64,000 nt of DNA from Oscheius sp. JU75 (taxonomy: Eukaryota; Nematoda; Chromadorea; Rhabditida; Rhabditidae), in the NCBI GenBank assembly GCA_037178855.1, contig JASJZC010000001.1, positions 2,356,001 through 2,420,000 on the forward strand, written 5' to 3'. The notes below the pieces were generated by a model, which was not told the origin of the DNA, did no database searches, and was given only the letters and a program-made list of their open reading frames with translations. Positions 46,756 to 58,510 of this stretch are shown here, piece by piece. Position 1 is the first letter of the stretch. Every line of letters begins with the position of its first letter. A program made the translations under genes and the position numbers.

Positions 46756-48041
46756 ATGGAGGCTCTCATGAACGGATTCGCAGCTGTCTTCGCCGGGGAG
46801 TGTGTCCAGGAAGAAGTCGAGTCGATGAAGAAGCTCCTCCGCATCCAGGAAGATGAGATTCTCGAGATCGTCACTCGTGAAAGGAAGACCCAGGCCAAGT
46901 ACGATCAGCTCGTCTCTCAGAGACAGTCCGACGGTGCGTCAAGAGTCTGGAATTTCTTTTCGAAATGACTGGTTTTCAGTGCTTGAGCAGAATGCTCTCT
47001 GGAAGGCTGCCAAGGAGGCCGATGAGCATGTTGAGAATCTGGAGGCTGAACTGAAAGATGTCCAGTTGAGCAAGGAGAAGCTGCTCGATGAGCTGTTCGC
47101 GGAGAGACGATTCTGGTGGAATGAGAGAGAGCACTACAAGGAGAAGGTTGAGATGAAAGAATTGGAACTGGCGGCTGCCTTGGAAAGAGAAGAGGTCCGG
47201 AGGGAGGAGTATGAGACGGTGGCCGGGGAGAACAGTAAGTTTTTCTATTCATTGCTGTCTCTGTCTTTCTGTAACCGCCTATTCTGTCTCTGAATTGAGC
47301 TACCCACAAGCTCTGTCAACTGAGATTGGTACTTAATCACCCATCCTTTCCAGACTCCCAGCTTCCAAGAGATGATGTCCAGACGGTAGTGGAAATGGCT
47401 GTCGAGGTCAAAAGACAATTCGAATCTTTGGAAAAGGAACTAGAAGAGAAGACCTTTCAGCTAATCGACGCCCAGAAGGATTTCCAAGTGCTTGAGGAGG
47501 AGCTCGACGACTACAAAAACTACTGGCAGGAGAGAGGAGCCGAGCTGGAGCAGGAGAATGTCAATCTCCATGCCAAAGTTCAGTTCCTGGCCGACTCTGT
47601 GAGGTCTTGTCAGCAGGAGAGCGTCAAGAATGTCAAGGAACTCGCCGAAGCCAAGGAACTTGCCGAAAAGTACCATAGTGAGATGACTTCCAAGATATAT
47701 CTGGTCAAATTCCTGGAGCAGAGACTAGACGATATGGCCATGACGAAGGGGAAAGAGGGTGAGTAGACTTTTGACATAGTCACCTCCTTTTTCACACCGA
47801 GGGGATCGAACCCGGTTTATATGATCGGAATTCTAGCCCAGAGCGCTAACCGCTGAGCTATGCGTACCACGGCGAAAAATAAAAAATGGCGGTTTCCGAC
47901 AAAAACTTATGTACAAAGCTCTAGCATCACTTTTCAGCCGATTCCATCCCAATTTGCGAAGAAAATGCCCACGAGGACATCATCTCCGGCCCTCTTTTCG
48001 ACAACGTGGACTTCTCAGGCTTCACTACCTTCTTCCACTAA
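46756..48041 (+). CDS. Coiled-coil protein
   Basis: Four exons: 46756-46933, 46980-47234, 47354-47758, 47938-48041; 313 aa. Nearly all of residues 15-275 is heptad-like and rich in Glu/Lys/Leu (ENLEAELKDVQLSKEKLLDE, EKELEEKTFQLIDAQKDF). The last 35 residues are different: acidic with phenylalanine (DIISGPLFDNVDFSGFTTFF). No motor, DNA-binding or membrane segment. Likely a cytoskeletal or scaffold protein, family unknown. A tRNA-like sequence lies in the third intron. Confidence 0.8.
47793..47867 (-). pseudogene. tRNA-like sequence in intron
   Basis: Minus strand has A-box-like TAGCTCAGCGGTTAG and an intact B-box GGTTCGATCCC at tRNA distance, but the acceptor stem halves (GTACGCA and GGTGTGA) pair only partly and the anticodon stem is poor. 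It may be a tRNA pseudogene or a tRNA-derived SINE; it lies antisense within the third intron of the coiled-coil gene. Confidence 0.55.
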
Positions 48042-48225
48042 ACCAATCACTTCTTTTCTCAATAAACTACCCACCCAATTCTGCAGCATTCTCCGTCCTT
48101 TATAAGAGCCTGGAATTACAAACGTTTATTCAAGAAAAAAGGGGCAAAACGATCAAACTTACAGCAATATTAATATTTTCTCAAACTTTGGAAGAGGACA
48201 TAAAACAGACCAAGGGACGGCAAGG

Positions 48226-49712
48226 TTAATGCTGGAAGTTCAAGGGGGGAAAAAGAAGATTGGAGTTGAGGGAAGGGAAGAAGGAGCGCATCAGCGACTC
48301 GCTATTGTCGTCGCCTGCTCCTACTGGGCTGCCGACGACGTGATGATAGTGGTGGGGGAAGGAGGCTTGTCCCGCGGCGACCTGAAGACGTCTGTAGTTG
48401 TCGTGGTCGGGACGAGTCTTGCTGCTGCCGAAGCGCGTCTTGGCGAACGCGGCCACTGAGATCGGCCTGTAGTCGGGCGAATGGTAGACGAACTTCTTGA
48501 ATGGCTGAAAACTTTACTTGTTTTGTACGAAGCACAAGTATTTATTGATTAGTCTGCTCAAATTACAAACTCTCGCGTAAGACTTCGGCTGAGTATCCAA
48601 CCTTCACATGATGTAGCATGTACGCAGTCAAACTGCAAGCAAAATGTCCCGCGTCATTCAATTCTTGTGAACAGATCATACAATAGATCTTCTCCAGGCA
48701 TTATAGAAGTGAACTAACAGCAAGTGTGAATTCGAAAAATAAAACAGGCTGCAAAACACCATGAACAGGCTGTAAGATATTGCTGGCTCGATAGTAGCAT
48801 GCCAAGAATCGCCCAACGACCAAAATTAGCTGCTGACTGGAGCAGCTGTTTGGATTTTTTTTTTTTTTGCAAAATGTTGCAGGGAGCGAGAAAGTGGTAC
48901 GATTGACAAGACCGCAAACGAATGAAAGCCTCACCTTGCCGATGGGAGAAGAACTGAAGTCCGGATGAAGATCGACCAGATAAAGTACGAGCGGGGTGGT
49001 GTCTTCATTCTCGTAGTTGAAAGGGACTGAAAATTGGAGAAATTCACACGAATACACGAGTTTCTTGCCATTTTTAGCGTCTCCAGACAAGTAGATGTTC
49101 TGTACAAGGGCACTGACCATATTTCTCTGGACTGGGCGACTGCTCATGCTGCCCAAGGCGACCGGATTGTAACTAAAAGCCAACCTACATACGCAACGAG
49201 AAAACCACGACTTACTTGTTGTCAGAGTTGACATCTCCGGTCCAGATGAGTGTGGGATTGGTCTCGCCGTGGAAAGTGTAAAAGACGGCACCGGGATTGA
49301 TATAGAGCTTGATATCTGCAAATTGTGCGTAATTTACAGCTAAAAAAGTGATTTTACCTGGAGTTTTCATCAAAATGTCGGTGCAGATCATCGCTTCGGC
49401 CGCGGCAGTGAACAGCTTGTCCAAGACAGCTCCACGCATGTCCTTGAGGCAGAAATCGATCATGCGAATTTCTTCTCCTGGAATTTTTAGATCATTTTCA
49501 TTTATATCAATAACAAACCTCTCTTAGGATCGTTAATATCCCAGGTCTCCTGATATTTCTGGGCCAACAAGCTGCCAAATTTGGCCATCATGAGCGACAT
49601 CTAAAATTTGCAGATTTTAGGAGAAAAAGAGCACGCTTACCCTACGTCTAGGCATGTTATTGCGATAGAATCGAAAAAGGAAGGCGACAGCTTCCTTGAT
49701 TTCGGTGTACAT
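48226..49712 (-). CDS. BTG/Tob family protein, FOG-3-like
   Basis: Six exons: 49712-49641, 49600-49519, 49477-49358, 49315-49216, 49172-48935, 48504-48226; 296 aa. The N-terminal 120 residues are a BTG domain: MYTEIKEAVAFLFRFYRNN start, box A around YQETWDINDPKRGEEIRMID, and box B in KTPGDIKLYINPGAVFYTFH. The C-terminal half is unique, basic, with KPFKKFVYHSP... and histidine-rich PHHYHHV. BTG/Tob proteins bind the CCR4-NOT deadenylase and repress or shape mRNA use. In C. elegans the single member is FOG-3, which sets sperm fate in the germ line, so this is a candidate germline regulator. Maelstrom lies 3 kb away. Orthology to FOG-3 rather than to Tob generally is inferred. Confidence 0.82.
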
Positions 49713-51011
49713 CTTGAAGAGCACAGAAAAAACTGGCAAAGAATGGCACAGAAAGTGAACTACATCGCTAGGACACTGGCTGGACACCAGAAGGCTCCGT
49801 CTGGTGTTCTTTTTCCCGCACAAACCGCAACCGGCGGTAGGCGCCAAAATCAAACGGCCCAAATTATTTTTCTTCAAGTCCAGACAGGGGTCGTGACATT
49901 TCTTGTCAATTTCTTATCAGTTTCCCCCCTTTTCGCTGTAAAAGTGACCCTGACAATCATAAATACAGAACGATTCAACAACCAGGTCATTTATTTGGCA
50001 AGTAAGTTAGGAAAACCTTTCCGAATAGATTTTCCCTTCATAGCTAGTTCTATAGACCACTTCAGTCGACACAGTTCGTCGTGGTACTGTTGGAATTACT
50101 GAAATTGGTCATCGAGCCAACAAATTAGTGGGTTTTACCTCTTTGGATGATAGTACGACTCTGTGGCTCTTCCTGGATAGGACGAAGCGCACCCTCCGGA
50201 ACCTCACAAGAGATTTGTGACAGATTAATGGAAGTATAGCCTGGCGGCTTGAGAAGAATCTCCGGCAACGAGACTGGCTACTGGATGGGAGCTACGAAAC
50301 CTCGTCATTAAAGGAAGGAGCCCCGGTCAGGCTGTTGGAGCGTAAGAAACTGATAGTCATTGATATTATGTCCAATAGAGGACCTATTAAAAGGTACAGT
50401 GATAAGAAGAGTTCGTCTTTCTGACGTATGGACAGCGAGTCAGAGTAGAGAGAGAGAGAGAGAGAGGGAGATAGAAAGAGAACTGTTCTAATGACCTAAC
50501 TTTAGGGAAGACTATCTTGAGTGCACGTGGGTAGTGTTCCCAGTTGAATCATCATTGCTGAAAAATTATACAGTCAGATATTGAACTTGTTGACTAAAGT
50601 ATCAACAAAAACTTTAGAAACAAACAAAGAAAATTGTTTGTTTCTAAAACGTTTTGAAAATCATAGAGCTCTGGAAGGTGAGGCAATTTTCAAAGTGAGG
50701 GAGAATCAATTGAGTTTTGTTGATTACAACCACATTACCGTTGCAGCCAACAAACAGTGATTCAATGAGGGAGGGGAGTGTGACTGTTACATTTGACAAA
50801 GTAACAGTGACTGTGTTATATAGTCCTGTCTTCCTGCTTCTCTATCTCTCTGTCCCTCTATCACTCTGGGTTTGTGTCTCGTTGTCTCCTCATCTCGAGC
50901 CCCCTGTTGTACCAGATGAATCACCTCGAGAGCTAAACAATGAAGAAACGACCCCACTATCAGTCATGAATCACTCTTAATCTGTTCAATAGCTTTAATT
51001 TGTACACAAGT
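49713..51011. other. Intergenic region
   Basis: An AG-repeat occurs at about 50448-50470. The stretch 50060-50300 is GC-richer and partly open but has no clear splice chain. Nothing else recognised. Confidence 0.4.
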
Positions 51012-51362
51012 TTATAAAACACCCGTGGAGATCAAAACAGCTAGTAGAATTATTCCAATCAATATGACTGTACTCGCTATCAAAACAGCTAACAACAATT
51101 TTTTGTGCATCGACTTATTGGAGATTTTCACAGGTCGATAACTGGGAAGGGTCACATTGAAAACAGCAATAGTCTTCTTTTCCGGTACGTCAGAGCCATA
51201 GGAATACCATTCGGGTCGGGTAGGATCAGTAGTTAGATAGTTCCATGACGTACCCAGGTAGTTAGGTGATTCGTGGGAAGGAATAGGGTGGGCAGAGTAA
51301 CTGGTAGTTGGAATAACTGCAGCACATATTTCATAAGAGGTTATGGGCTGACCGCTAGCCAT
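51012..51362 (-). CDS. Small tail-anchored membrane protein
   Basis: Single-exon frame, 116 aa from ATG 51362. The first 90 residues are Ser/Thr/Tyr/Pro-rich (PIPSHESPNYLGTSWNY, LPSYRPV); a basic stretch (KISNKSMHKK) precedes one membrane helix (LLLAVLIASTVILIGIILLA) and the chain ends LISTGVL. Positive charges before the helix and no signal peptide suggest an N-terminus in the cytosol. A CTATAAAGCG motif lies about 95 nt upstream. Same plan as 42193, 59982 and 63079, although PPxY is absent here. Confidence 0.6.
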   Translation of the reverse strand: MASGQPITSYEICAAVIPTTSYSAHPIPSHESPNYLGTSWNYLTTDPTRPEWYSYGSDVPEKKTIAVFNVTLPSYRPVKISNKSMHKKLLLAVLIASTVILIGIILLAVLISTGVL

Positions 51363-52355
51363 ATAGAAAATAGCGAACAAAGGAAGGCTTGATAGTGCTG
51401 GAAGCCTTCTTTAGATAGAAAGAAAGGGAGATAAGGGCGGAGGCGGTCAAATGACGCTTTATAGCCGAAGTGTAGGTCAATCTGTAACCAGAAAAAACTA
51501 CCAATCTCGAAAAGTCTCCCTTGAAGGTACTGAGTCTTTTTAACGTCGGTTTGAATGGTTCTACAGGGCCGGATTAATTTTTTTCCTATGATGCCATGGC
51601 TAAAAGTGGTAAAACGGGGAGTAGATGAAGGTGAACCAAATGAATAGAGTTACAGGGACAGAGAGACTGGAACAGGACAGGCTGACAGGGACAAGAAGAC
51701 AGGACAGAGGGACAGGGACAAGCTAACACTAACAGAAATCAACAAAACTAGCGCGGGCTACAGCTATCAAAACAGAGGACGTGAAAGCTTGCAAGGTCTT
51801 TGTTATATCTTTGGTACTTGTGGGTTCGTAGGTTAGTAGTCTTGAAAAAATAACTTCAGAGACCGTTTTTAACAGATGTAGTCTTCCCGGATTCTCTGAC
51901 AGCCTCCACCAAGATCCAGTATCCAGCTTCGCCATGCTGCTTCCATTACTGCTCGTCCAGGCGGTTCCGCTCTCCCGAAAATTTCAAACAACAAACGACT
52001 TGAAGAGCTACTTCTGTCTATCTGTCCCTCTTTGTCGAAAAGTATTCCAGAGCTGGATCAGGGTACTCGTCCATAGTTGCCCAAAAGATTCCATGGACTG
52101 TACCAAACACCGCTGTGGATCCATGGAGAAGCCTAAGGAGCCAGGACTCTATCTTTCGATGGCTACTAGCAAGTGACGGATTCACAAAGCTTTTAGTCTT
52201 CTAGGAACTTCCTTTCCGTCTCTGTCTCTCCTCGCGCTAATAGAACATGCAACAGGAATGCCACAAGTACCAAAGATATAACAAAGAATAACTTTGACAA
52301 AAGTTTTACTCAGGGACGTTCAAAGATCTACAAACCTGGGTGGTGCGTCTTCTTC
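51363..52355. other. Intergenic region
   Basis: An 80-codon frame at 51934-52176 (plus) starts with a hydrophobic MLLPLLLVQAVPLS and has four cysteines, so a small secreted protein is possible, but there is no other support. A GACAGGGACA-type repeat covers about 51655-51722. Confidence 0.3.
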
Positions 52356-53608
52356 TTAGAGACGCTTGAGCAGATCCTCGAGCGAGTAGAGGATAATGAA
52401 GGAGGCACGAGAAGCAGTCACAGTGGCACAGCAGCTGTTCCTCTCGTGGCGATGGCGTCCGCAGAAGAGCTCGCCGTTGCGTTCCCATGGAGTAGCGAAG
52501 ATCTCGGGCAGGGGGACACCAAGGGCCGAGAGCCATTTTCCAGTATCCGGGATGACCTGACCACCGAAAAAACCGGCCACAGCATCCACAAAAGCGTCGG
52601 CCAGGACGAAACGGTCCGGAGAGCAGGGGAACCCGTCGTAGACGAGACCGACAGTCTTTTTGAGATGACGCATCGAGGCCAACATGTACTGGTATTCCTG
52701 ACGGAGACAAATGATGAAGCGACGACTCGACTCATCCACAATGTGGTACATGTTCTTCTCGCCCATGAAGAGACGGTTCAGACGCTCCTCCTCGTCCTCC
52801 TGGTCGCCCTTGTAGAGGCCGACTTGGATTCCCTGCTTGGAAGCAATGGACGGCTCCGTGCGACCCAGAATCTCGACCAGCAGCTCACGCTGACTGAGCT
52901 GACAGTTGGCCACGTTGAGCGGTATGCGATGCGTCTCGTTCGAGTGGAAGATGGCGCGGCTGCGCTTGACTTCGTTGTCCATAGTCCATGGGCCGACGAG
53001 GGTGGAGACACGATCCACGACGCCGTCACGAAGATTGAACTCGTTCATGGCAAATTCGGACATCATACAGACACCGTCCACATTGCCAAACGTCTGGACA
53101 GAAGCCAGCAGGAAGCGTAGACGCTGAATAAGTTCAGTCAGTCTCTGTCTCTCTGTCTCTATGTCTTTCTGTCTCTTAGTCTCACCCTGATCTTCTCCCC
53201 GCATCCACCAGTCTGAGCCACGATAGTGTCTTCGACCATTTTCCGATCCTGCTCGTACTTCTCCTGAAGAGTCCTCTCCCATTCCTCCTCTTCCACCGGC
53301 TCGACCGGAACCCCCATGTGGTCCTCCTCGTCCCCGTCTTCCATCTCCAAAGGGCGAAAGTCCTGTCGACGCTGTTCAACGGCCCAGCTGCGTCCCTTCC
53401 TGTTGATCTTTGCGGCACGTTTGAGCGGAGGACTGGTCGGCTCGGAAAGATTGGCCATAGCACTCTGCTGCCAACCACCACGTTCGGTAGACGTCATAGC
53501 ATTCCAGGCGTAGTTGAGCTCCTGCGGACTGGTCAGGCGGATCCCACCCTGACGGGCACAATGGTACTGAGAGAAGAGCTGGAAGCCCCGTTTCGTGTCG
53601 TTATTCAT
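52356..53608 (-). CDS. mael: Maelstrom homologue (HMG box plus MAEL domain)
   Basis: Two exons: 53608-53186 and 53123-52356; 396 aa (animal Maelstrom proteins are about 430-460). The start follows directly on a CATTCCAG acceptor. Residues 1-52 form a diverged HMG box (RGFQLFSQYH...NYAWNAMTSTERGGW). A charged linker follows. The second exon is a MAEL domain of DnaQ-H nuclease fold: Glu in SEFAMNEFNLRDGV, HFHSNETH-type region HSNETHRIPLNV, LVYDGFP, and at the C-terminal end CGRHRHERNSCC, giving the Glu-Cys-His-Cys set that binds zinc in animal Maelstrom. Maelstrom acts in the piRNA pathway to silence transposons in the germ line. The antisense frame at 52446-53120 is a shadow of this exon. Confidence 0.85.
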
Positions 53609-54403
53609 CTGGAATGTGATTGTTTAGACAGAGAGACAGAGAATGTCTGACAATGAGCAAACGACAGCAAATTCTAGTAGGACACCTGACAGTGTTAGTA
53701 GCTCATTTTCAATGAAGTCACAGTTGAACTCACCGTAGAGAAGTCGAAGAAAAGTCCGTCTGTAAGCAGAAGTAGTCTAGAAGTGTCCTTCCAGTGTCGA
53801 GTAACTTTACTTATATAAGAGCTTTTTTTTAGCTTTTCGTAAAACAAACTTTGTTTCTGGACAATTATCAAAGTAGAAAGTTTTGCTGTAACTTCTAGTT
53901 TCTAGATTGTCAATTAGTCCTTCAATTCACTGGTTTTTCTTGAGAAAACTTTTATGTGAAAATTTAATTCAAGAAGAGCTATTTATGACACTGTCACTGT
54001 CGCTCTCTGTGATTTTGCTTCTAATATTCATAGATTTGCCTCCGAAAAACGATTACTCATAGCCCAAAATAGTGACCACATCCAGGTTTCTGACAAATAC
54101 TGTTCTCATGGGCTGCTTCGTCATTCCATTCCCCCTATCACTGCGTTCTACCAAAAGACCATTCCTTGGTCTTTCCCGTTACGTAACAGCATTCCTTATC
54201 TCAGAACCGTAGCCTCACCAAACTAGATACTCTTCCAGGTCTTCACAATCGGACAAGGAGCTGTTCCCTCTACTTCCATCTGAAACAGGGTTACTCCATC
54301 CTTCTCAACATTTTCTTCACCCTCGACTACCAGATCAGCGTCTGTCTCTTAATCTAGTCCTGTCAGAATCCACATTATTTTATTTTATTTACGTTTTTCA
54401 AGT
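53609..54403. other. Intergenic region
   Basis: AT-rich stretch at 53820-53990 and mixed sequence. No gene recognised; part of 54100-54400 may be further decayed retroelement. Confidence 0.35.
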
Positions 54404-54880
54404 CTATGTGACTAGCGTAGATCTCAAGATTTTCCATTCTTCGGCATCTCGGTGCCACCAGTTCGTACCCGCTAACTCTCGAATCTCGTCTTCCCATCGT
54501 TGACGCCTCCCGCCTCTAGATCTTTTGCCTTCAAGTGGTGTCCATTCGGTAATAGTCCTGGCCCATCTGTTCCCGTTCATCTGTGTTATCTTTTCCGCCC
54601 AGGTCATCTTGAGACAAAGTATCCTCTTTCTCCAGTCCACCAACTTTGTTCTTGCTCTTATCCTCTCATTCTGCCATCTGTCAAGAGAAGTGATTCGTAG
54701 CATTCTTCTTTCCATCCGTCTTTGGCTTACTTCGATGTATCTCTTGTCCGATTCCTTCAGTGTCCATGTTTCTGCTGCATAGAGAGCTACAGGAGTAACG
54801 CATGAATCAAAGAGTAATTTTCTTTTCTTCATGGTCAGCTGTCTGCATGTCAGGAGGATCCACATTAGAACTGATCGCAA
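54404..54880 (-). mobile_element. LINE (RTE/CR1-like) reverse transcriptase C-terminal fragment
   Basis: An open frame of 158 codons on the minus strand has YAAETWTL, RRMERRMLRITSLDRW, WAEKITQMNGNRWA and RWEDEIRELAG, hallmarks of the region after the reverse transcriptase fingers/palm in RTE-type non-LTR elements. The endonuclease and the RT catalytic core are absent. It is a 5'-truncated insertion, the usual fate of LINE copies. Confidence 0.8.
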
Positions 54881-55547
54881 CCATCATAGACACCATCACG
54901 GAAGATGACCTATATCGCGAAAACTTTGAAAAACTCAAGAAGTTGCGTCCCAGTTGTGTTGGACGTTTGAACAAGTACAGGTGTTTCCACTTTTCAAACT
55001 CCCCTGTCTCTTTGTCTAGATGCAGCTCTCGACGAGCTTTTTTTCGATGCCGTCGGAAAACCAAAGTTATCTTCAAAGGCCACAGAGTTATGATGAAAAA
55101 ATTTTCAAGCATTGACACTTTGTGGGTCTCAGTTGTTTTTGGTAGTCCAGAGCTCTTTTCGGTTACATCTTCCGATTCTACCGATTCGATTTGGACAGGG
55201 CTGTGCAAGTGCTCAAAGTTGGTCACTATCGACATTATGACGACTCATGGCTCAGCGAGAACAAATCGCTGAGAAATAGGGATGTGGAAGTGTTCCTAAT
55301 TTATCAAGGACTACAGAACGGCATTGTCAGAATTTTCAGATATGCTTTGTATCGGCCTCGGTGACTGAACAATTCTAAATTTTATATTTTGAGGCGGTGC
55401 TCAAAATTTGAAACAACACCCAAATCACCATTTTCATTATTCATTCATGACCACAGTACTCAGTGCTACACCACATAGAACGGAGGTCTTCTTCAAGGTG
55501 TTCGTATACGCTCAGTCACTAGTAACTTCGGCTCAGTATCCAAGGAA
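54881..55547. other. Intergenic region with possible exon
   Basis: 54856-54979 (plus) is open, begins after a GCATGTCAG acceptor and ends at a GTGTTT donor; it could encode LELIATIIDTITEDDLYREN. Without neighbours in phase I leave it as a possible orphan exon next to the LINE fragment. Confidence 0.3.
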
Positions 55548-58074
55548 CTAAACATTTATCACATTCAAGCTTGCATAAACATACGTCAAGGGCAAAAGAG
55601 GCTCCTTCCTCCTCACAAGATTCTCGACACACCTCATGTAGGTCAGGAAGAATGGCTCGTACAGCTTGTTCAGATTCGTGAAGTTCATCTGGAAAAGGAT
55701 ACAAACTACGGATACCGTCCAAGACCTACTCCATGAAATTCCCCTCGGATAAAGGTCAAAATATCCAATTGAACGTCTGGTAAAAATCTATCCAAAAACT
55801 TTTTCCGGTCAGCTATCTCGTCACTACCACAGCCTAAACAGAAGGTGGCATTGGCATGACTGGCCATCGTAGACCACTGGTTTCCAAACGTTCCACAATC
55901 TTGAGCAGAATCAATTAGGAAACAGATCCTATGGACACGTCCAAGTTTGTTGATCTCGTTCCAGATCAAATCCGTACTCGAGGCCAGCTGTCTCTCTTTG
56001 GGAATGTCCATGGCATAATGACTCATCGGGTACAGCTTCATTGGGTTCGTTAGGCCTTCCTTGGCGAAGGTTTCCTTCGCCATTGCTCGAAGAAAATCTC
56101 TGGATCGCAACTGACCACAGCCGACGAAGAGACAGGTGAATTTTTGGGTCTTGTCCTGAAAGAAGAATTGGAATGAGATAGTAACAGTGACAGTCTCTCT
56201 CACCTGAAGCTGTCTATGCACTCTCTCCCCTTCTCTCTTATAGGTCATTTCGATCCGATCGATCACATTCTGATAAGCTCTGACTTTTTGCAGTGTCTCG
56301 TCATTACAGTACGACAAATTATAGTAGATTCCCAATGAGAATCGTTTGTTATCTGATCCGAAGACCAAATCTTCTCCAAGCAATATTGGTGTTCCAGTCT
56401 TGGCATAGAAGTCTCCTCCGTTTGGGACCACCCCATCGGGTCCCAGGACTAAGAATTTGGTCACAGAAGCCTTCTTTCCAGGCACAATGAGCTCCTTTTC
56501 CAGTTCGTGAAGGAACTTCTTGAACTCAGTGACCACAGTTTTGAAAGAATCCGGTGACTGAATATAAAAATAGATCTGTGCCAGACACCGGAAAGCGTAT
56601 TCGGTCTTGGTTTCCATCCTTTTCGTAGTCATATAAGTTGGAGAGGCAGGGCTCAAAGGACCGGGACTTCTCTGAAGAGGAGCAGACATAGCCACTCTTG
56701 CGGTGTCGATTGGAGTGGGCAGTGGACCTTTAGGTTTCCGCATGGGGATAAGAGATAAGAGCTTGGCCTTCATCTCATCGGCAAAGCTGACAATGTCCAT
56801 CACCCTCCAGCGGACAGAGGGATCGGCCGACCAGCTACTGAAAAGTGATCATTGTTAGAAGTCGATTCTCTGAAGAAAGGGAGGCAGAGAGACAAAGCTG
56901 ACGAGTTGGAATCTCAGGAATAGCAAATACAAATGGAAATCTGGATTGAAAAATATAGTTTCAGACTTAAACTGGGCGTTAGCTAGTGCCCAAACCTCTC
57001 ATTCTCGATAAGATTAATGGCTCAAGTACCCATAGAACTGAGTTTCTCGAGGGTGTGACCGTGACTAACCTCACGATAAGCCTCCTCACATCAGGATTCA
57101 GTCTCTCATTGACTTCAGGCCGTCTCCCCTGGACCACTTCCTGGCTAAGCGAGTATGGGTTTATGTATTTGTACGGTGCTCTTCGATGGAACATTTCCCA
57201 AATAGTAATGGCTAGAGAGTACACGTCCACCGCACAACTATATTGTTCCCCAAGACAGCTGATCAGCTCTGGAGCCATGTAGACGCAGGTTCCTCTAAAA
57301 TTTGAAGAGTGAAAGGTAAGTCAATTGATACTGTGCGGTGAAGGTGGTAGCGTCGAACTTCTTGGCCAAGCCGAAATCTGACAGCTTGAGCAGGTCGTGG
57401 GTTCTGTCCAAAAGCATGCTGAAAACTCACTGTCACTGTAACTGTCACTGTCCCCACTTCTGAGGCTTAATATCCCGATGGATGACTCTAGCCTCGTGAA
57501 GATACTGTAGTCCCCTCCCAGCCTGGGCTGTCCAGCTGTAGATCTTCAGAACGTCGTACGGTTCCGTCGAGTGGATTACTGTATTCACTTGACTCTATCT
57601 TCTAGTCCCCGTACCTGAATGCAAGCTCCCGCCAGTCATCAACTCCATGACATATCCAATCTGCTCTCTTGCAGTGAATCTTGGATGCTTTTGCTCGAAA
57701 AATCCGAAGAGACGAACGACATTTGGATGGTAGTGGTTCTGAAATTGAGTAGAATACATTGGTCAGCCTTCGTACCTTCAAAAGGACATCAACTTCCCTT
57801 TTATTGTCAGGCGATGCATAGGATTGATGATAAAGTTTTGCGCAAACTTCTCTAAAACCCGATAGTTTAAAAAAAAAAAATGCAACTCTCGTACCCAAAA
57901 GTAGCACAAAATCCCTTGTAGGTGACTCCCTCCCCGCCGCTTTCCAGCATGGTAAACGTCGTAAAGTCATCTTCGTAAAAAGTTTTGAGGACTGAATGAG
58001 AGTGTATGCGTGAGACAGATAGGGTTACCAGAGCTGAGGATTCGAGTGTGGGGAGCGGGAAGCTCGGAGGACAT
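55548..58074 (-). CDS. Protein kinase fused to GTPase-like domain (copy 3)
   Basis: Ten exons: 58074-58029, 57991-57895, 57851-57776, 57738-57615, 57578-57458, 57418-57332, 57294-57070, 56837-56204, 56155-55730, 55688-55548; 658 aa. Kinase motifs: GGEGVTYKG loop, VCAKLY lysine, HRDIKPQ, DFGLAKKF, GTCVYMAPE, DVYSLAITIWEMFHRR. After the kinase come a proline-rich linker (KPKGPLPTPID), a helical segment, and CLFVGCGQLRSRDF, which sits where copies 1 and 2 have their P-loop-like sequence but lacks GK[ST]. It ends with helical YEPFFLTYMRCVENLV. Same overall plan as 36540 and 39734, but far more diverged and in single copy here. All kinase catalytic residues are present. Confidence 0.8.
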
Positions 58075-58510
58075 TTTCGGCTTCTCAAGGCCAACGTGTT
58101 AGGAAGAGGTGAGATAAGATGACAGTTAGTGCCGTTTAGATAGAGGGTAATGTGTCGGAAGACCCATTTCAAGGGGAAAGACGTAAGAAGAGCCATTTTG
58201 GTTGGGTTTTAGAAGTCGCAATCTCTGTCTCTCTATCTCTCTATCTCCCTGTCTTTTTGGTTCTGTCTCTGTGTTTCTCTTTCTCTTTACCTCTATAACT
58301 TTCTCTGTCAACTATTCAGCAGCAGCGTAGCGTCTATCTTTGTCGTCAATTGTTCTGTTTTGTTAACTAGCGAGAAGTTTGAAAGTTTGAAGCAAAAATA
58401 CTTCGAACAAATTTGCAGCAAACCTTTGTTCCAAAACAACAAAAATTCATAACTTTGTAGCACCTCAAGGATCAGACTAGAAACTAACACAACTACTCGC
58501 TAGCGACTCG

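Noticed and set aside
46714..46770. Upstream ATG and short frame before the coiled-coil gene
   Set aside because: It lies almost directly at the TATA box, so it is probably upstream of the transcription start.
52446..53120. 224-codon open frame on the plus strand
   Set aside because: It lies antisense to the second Maelstrom exon and mirrors its codon pattern; no splice or start context supports it.
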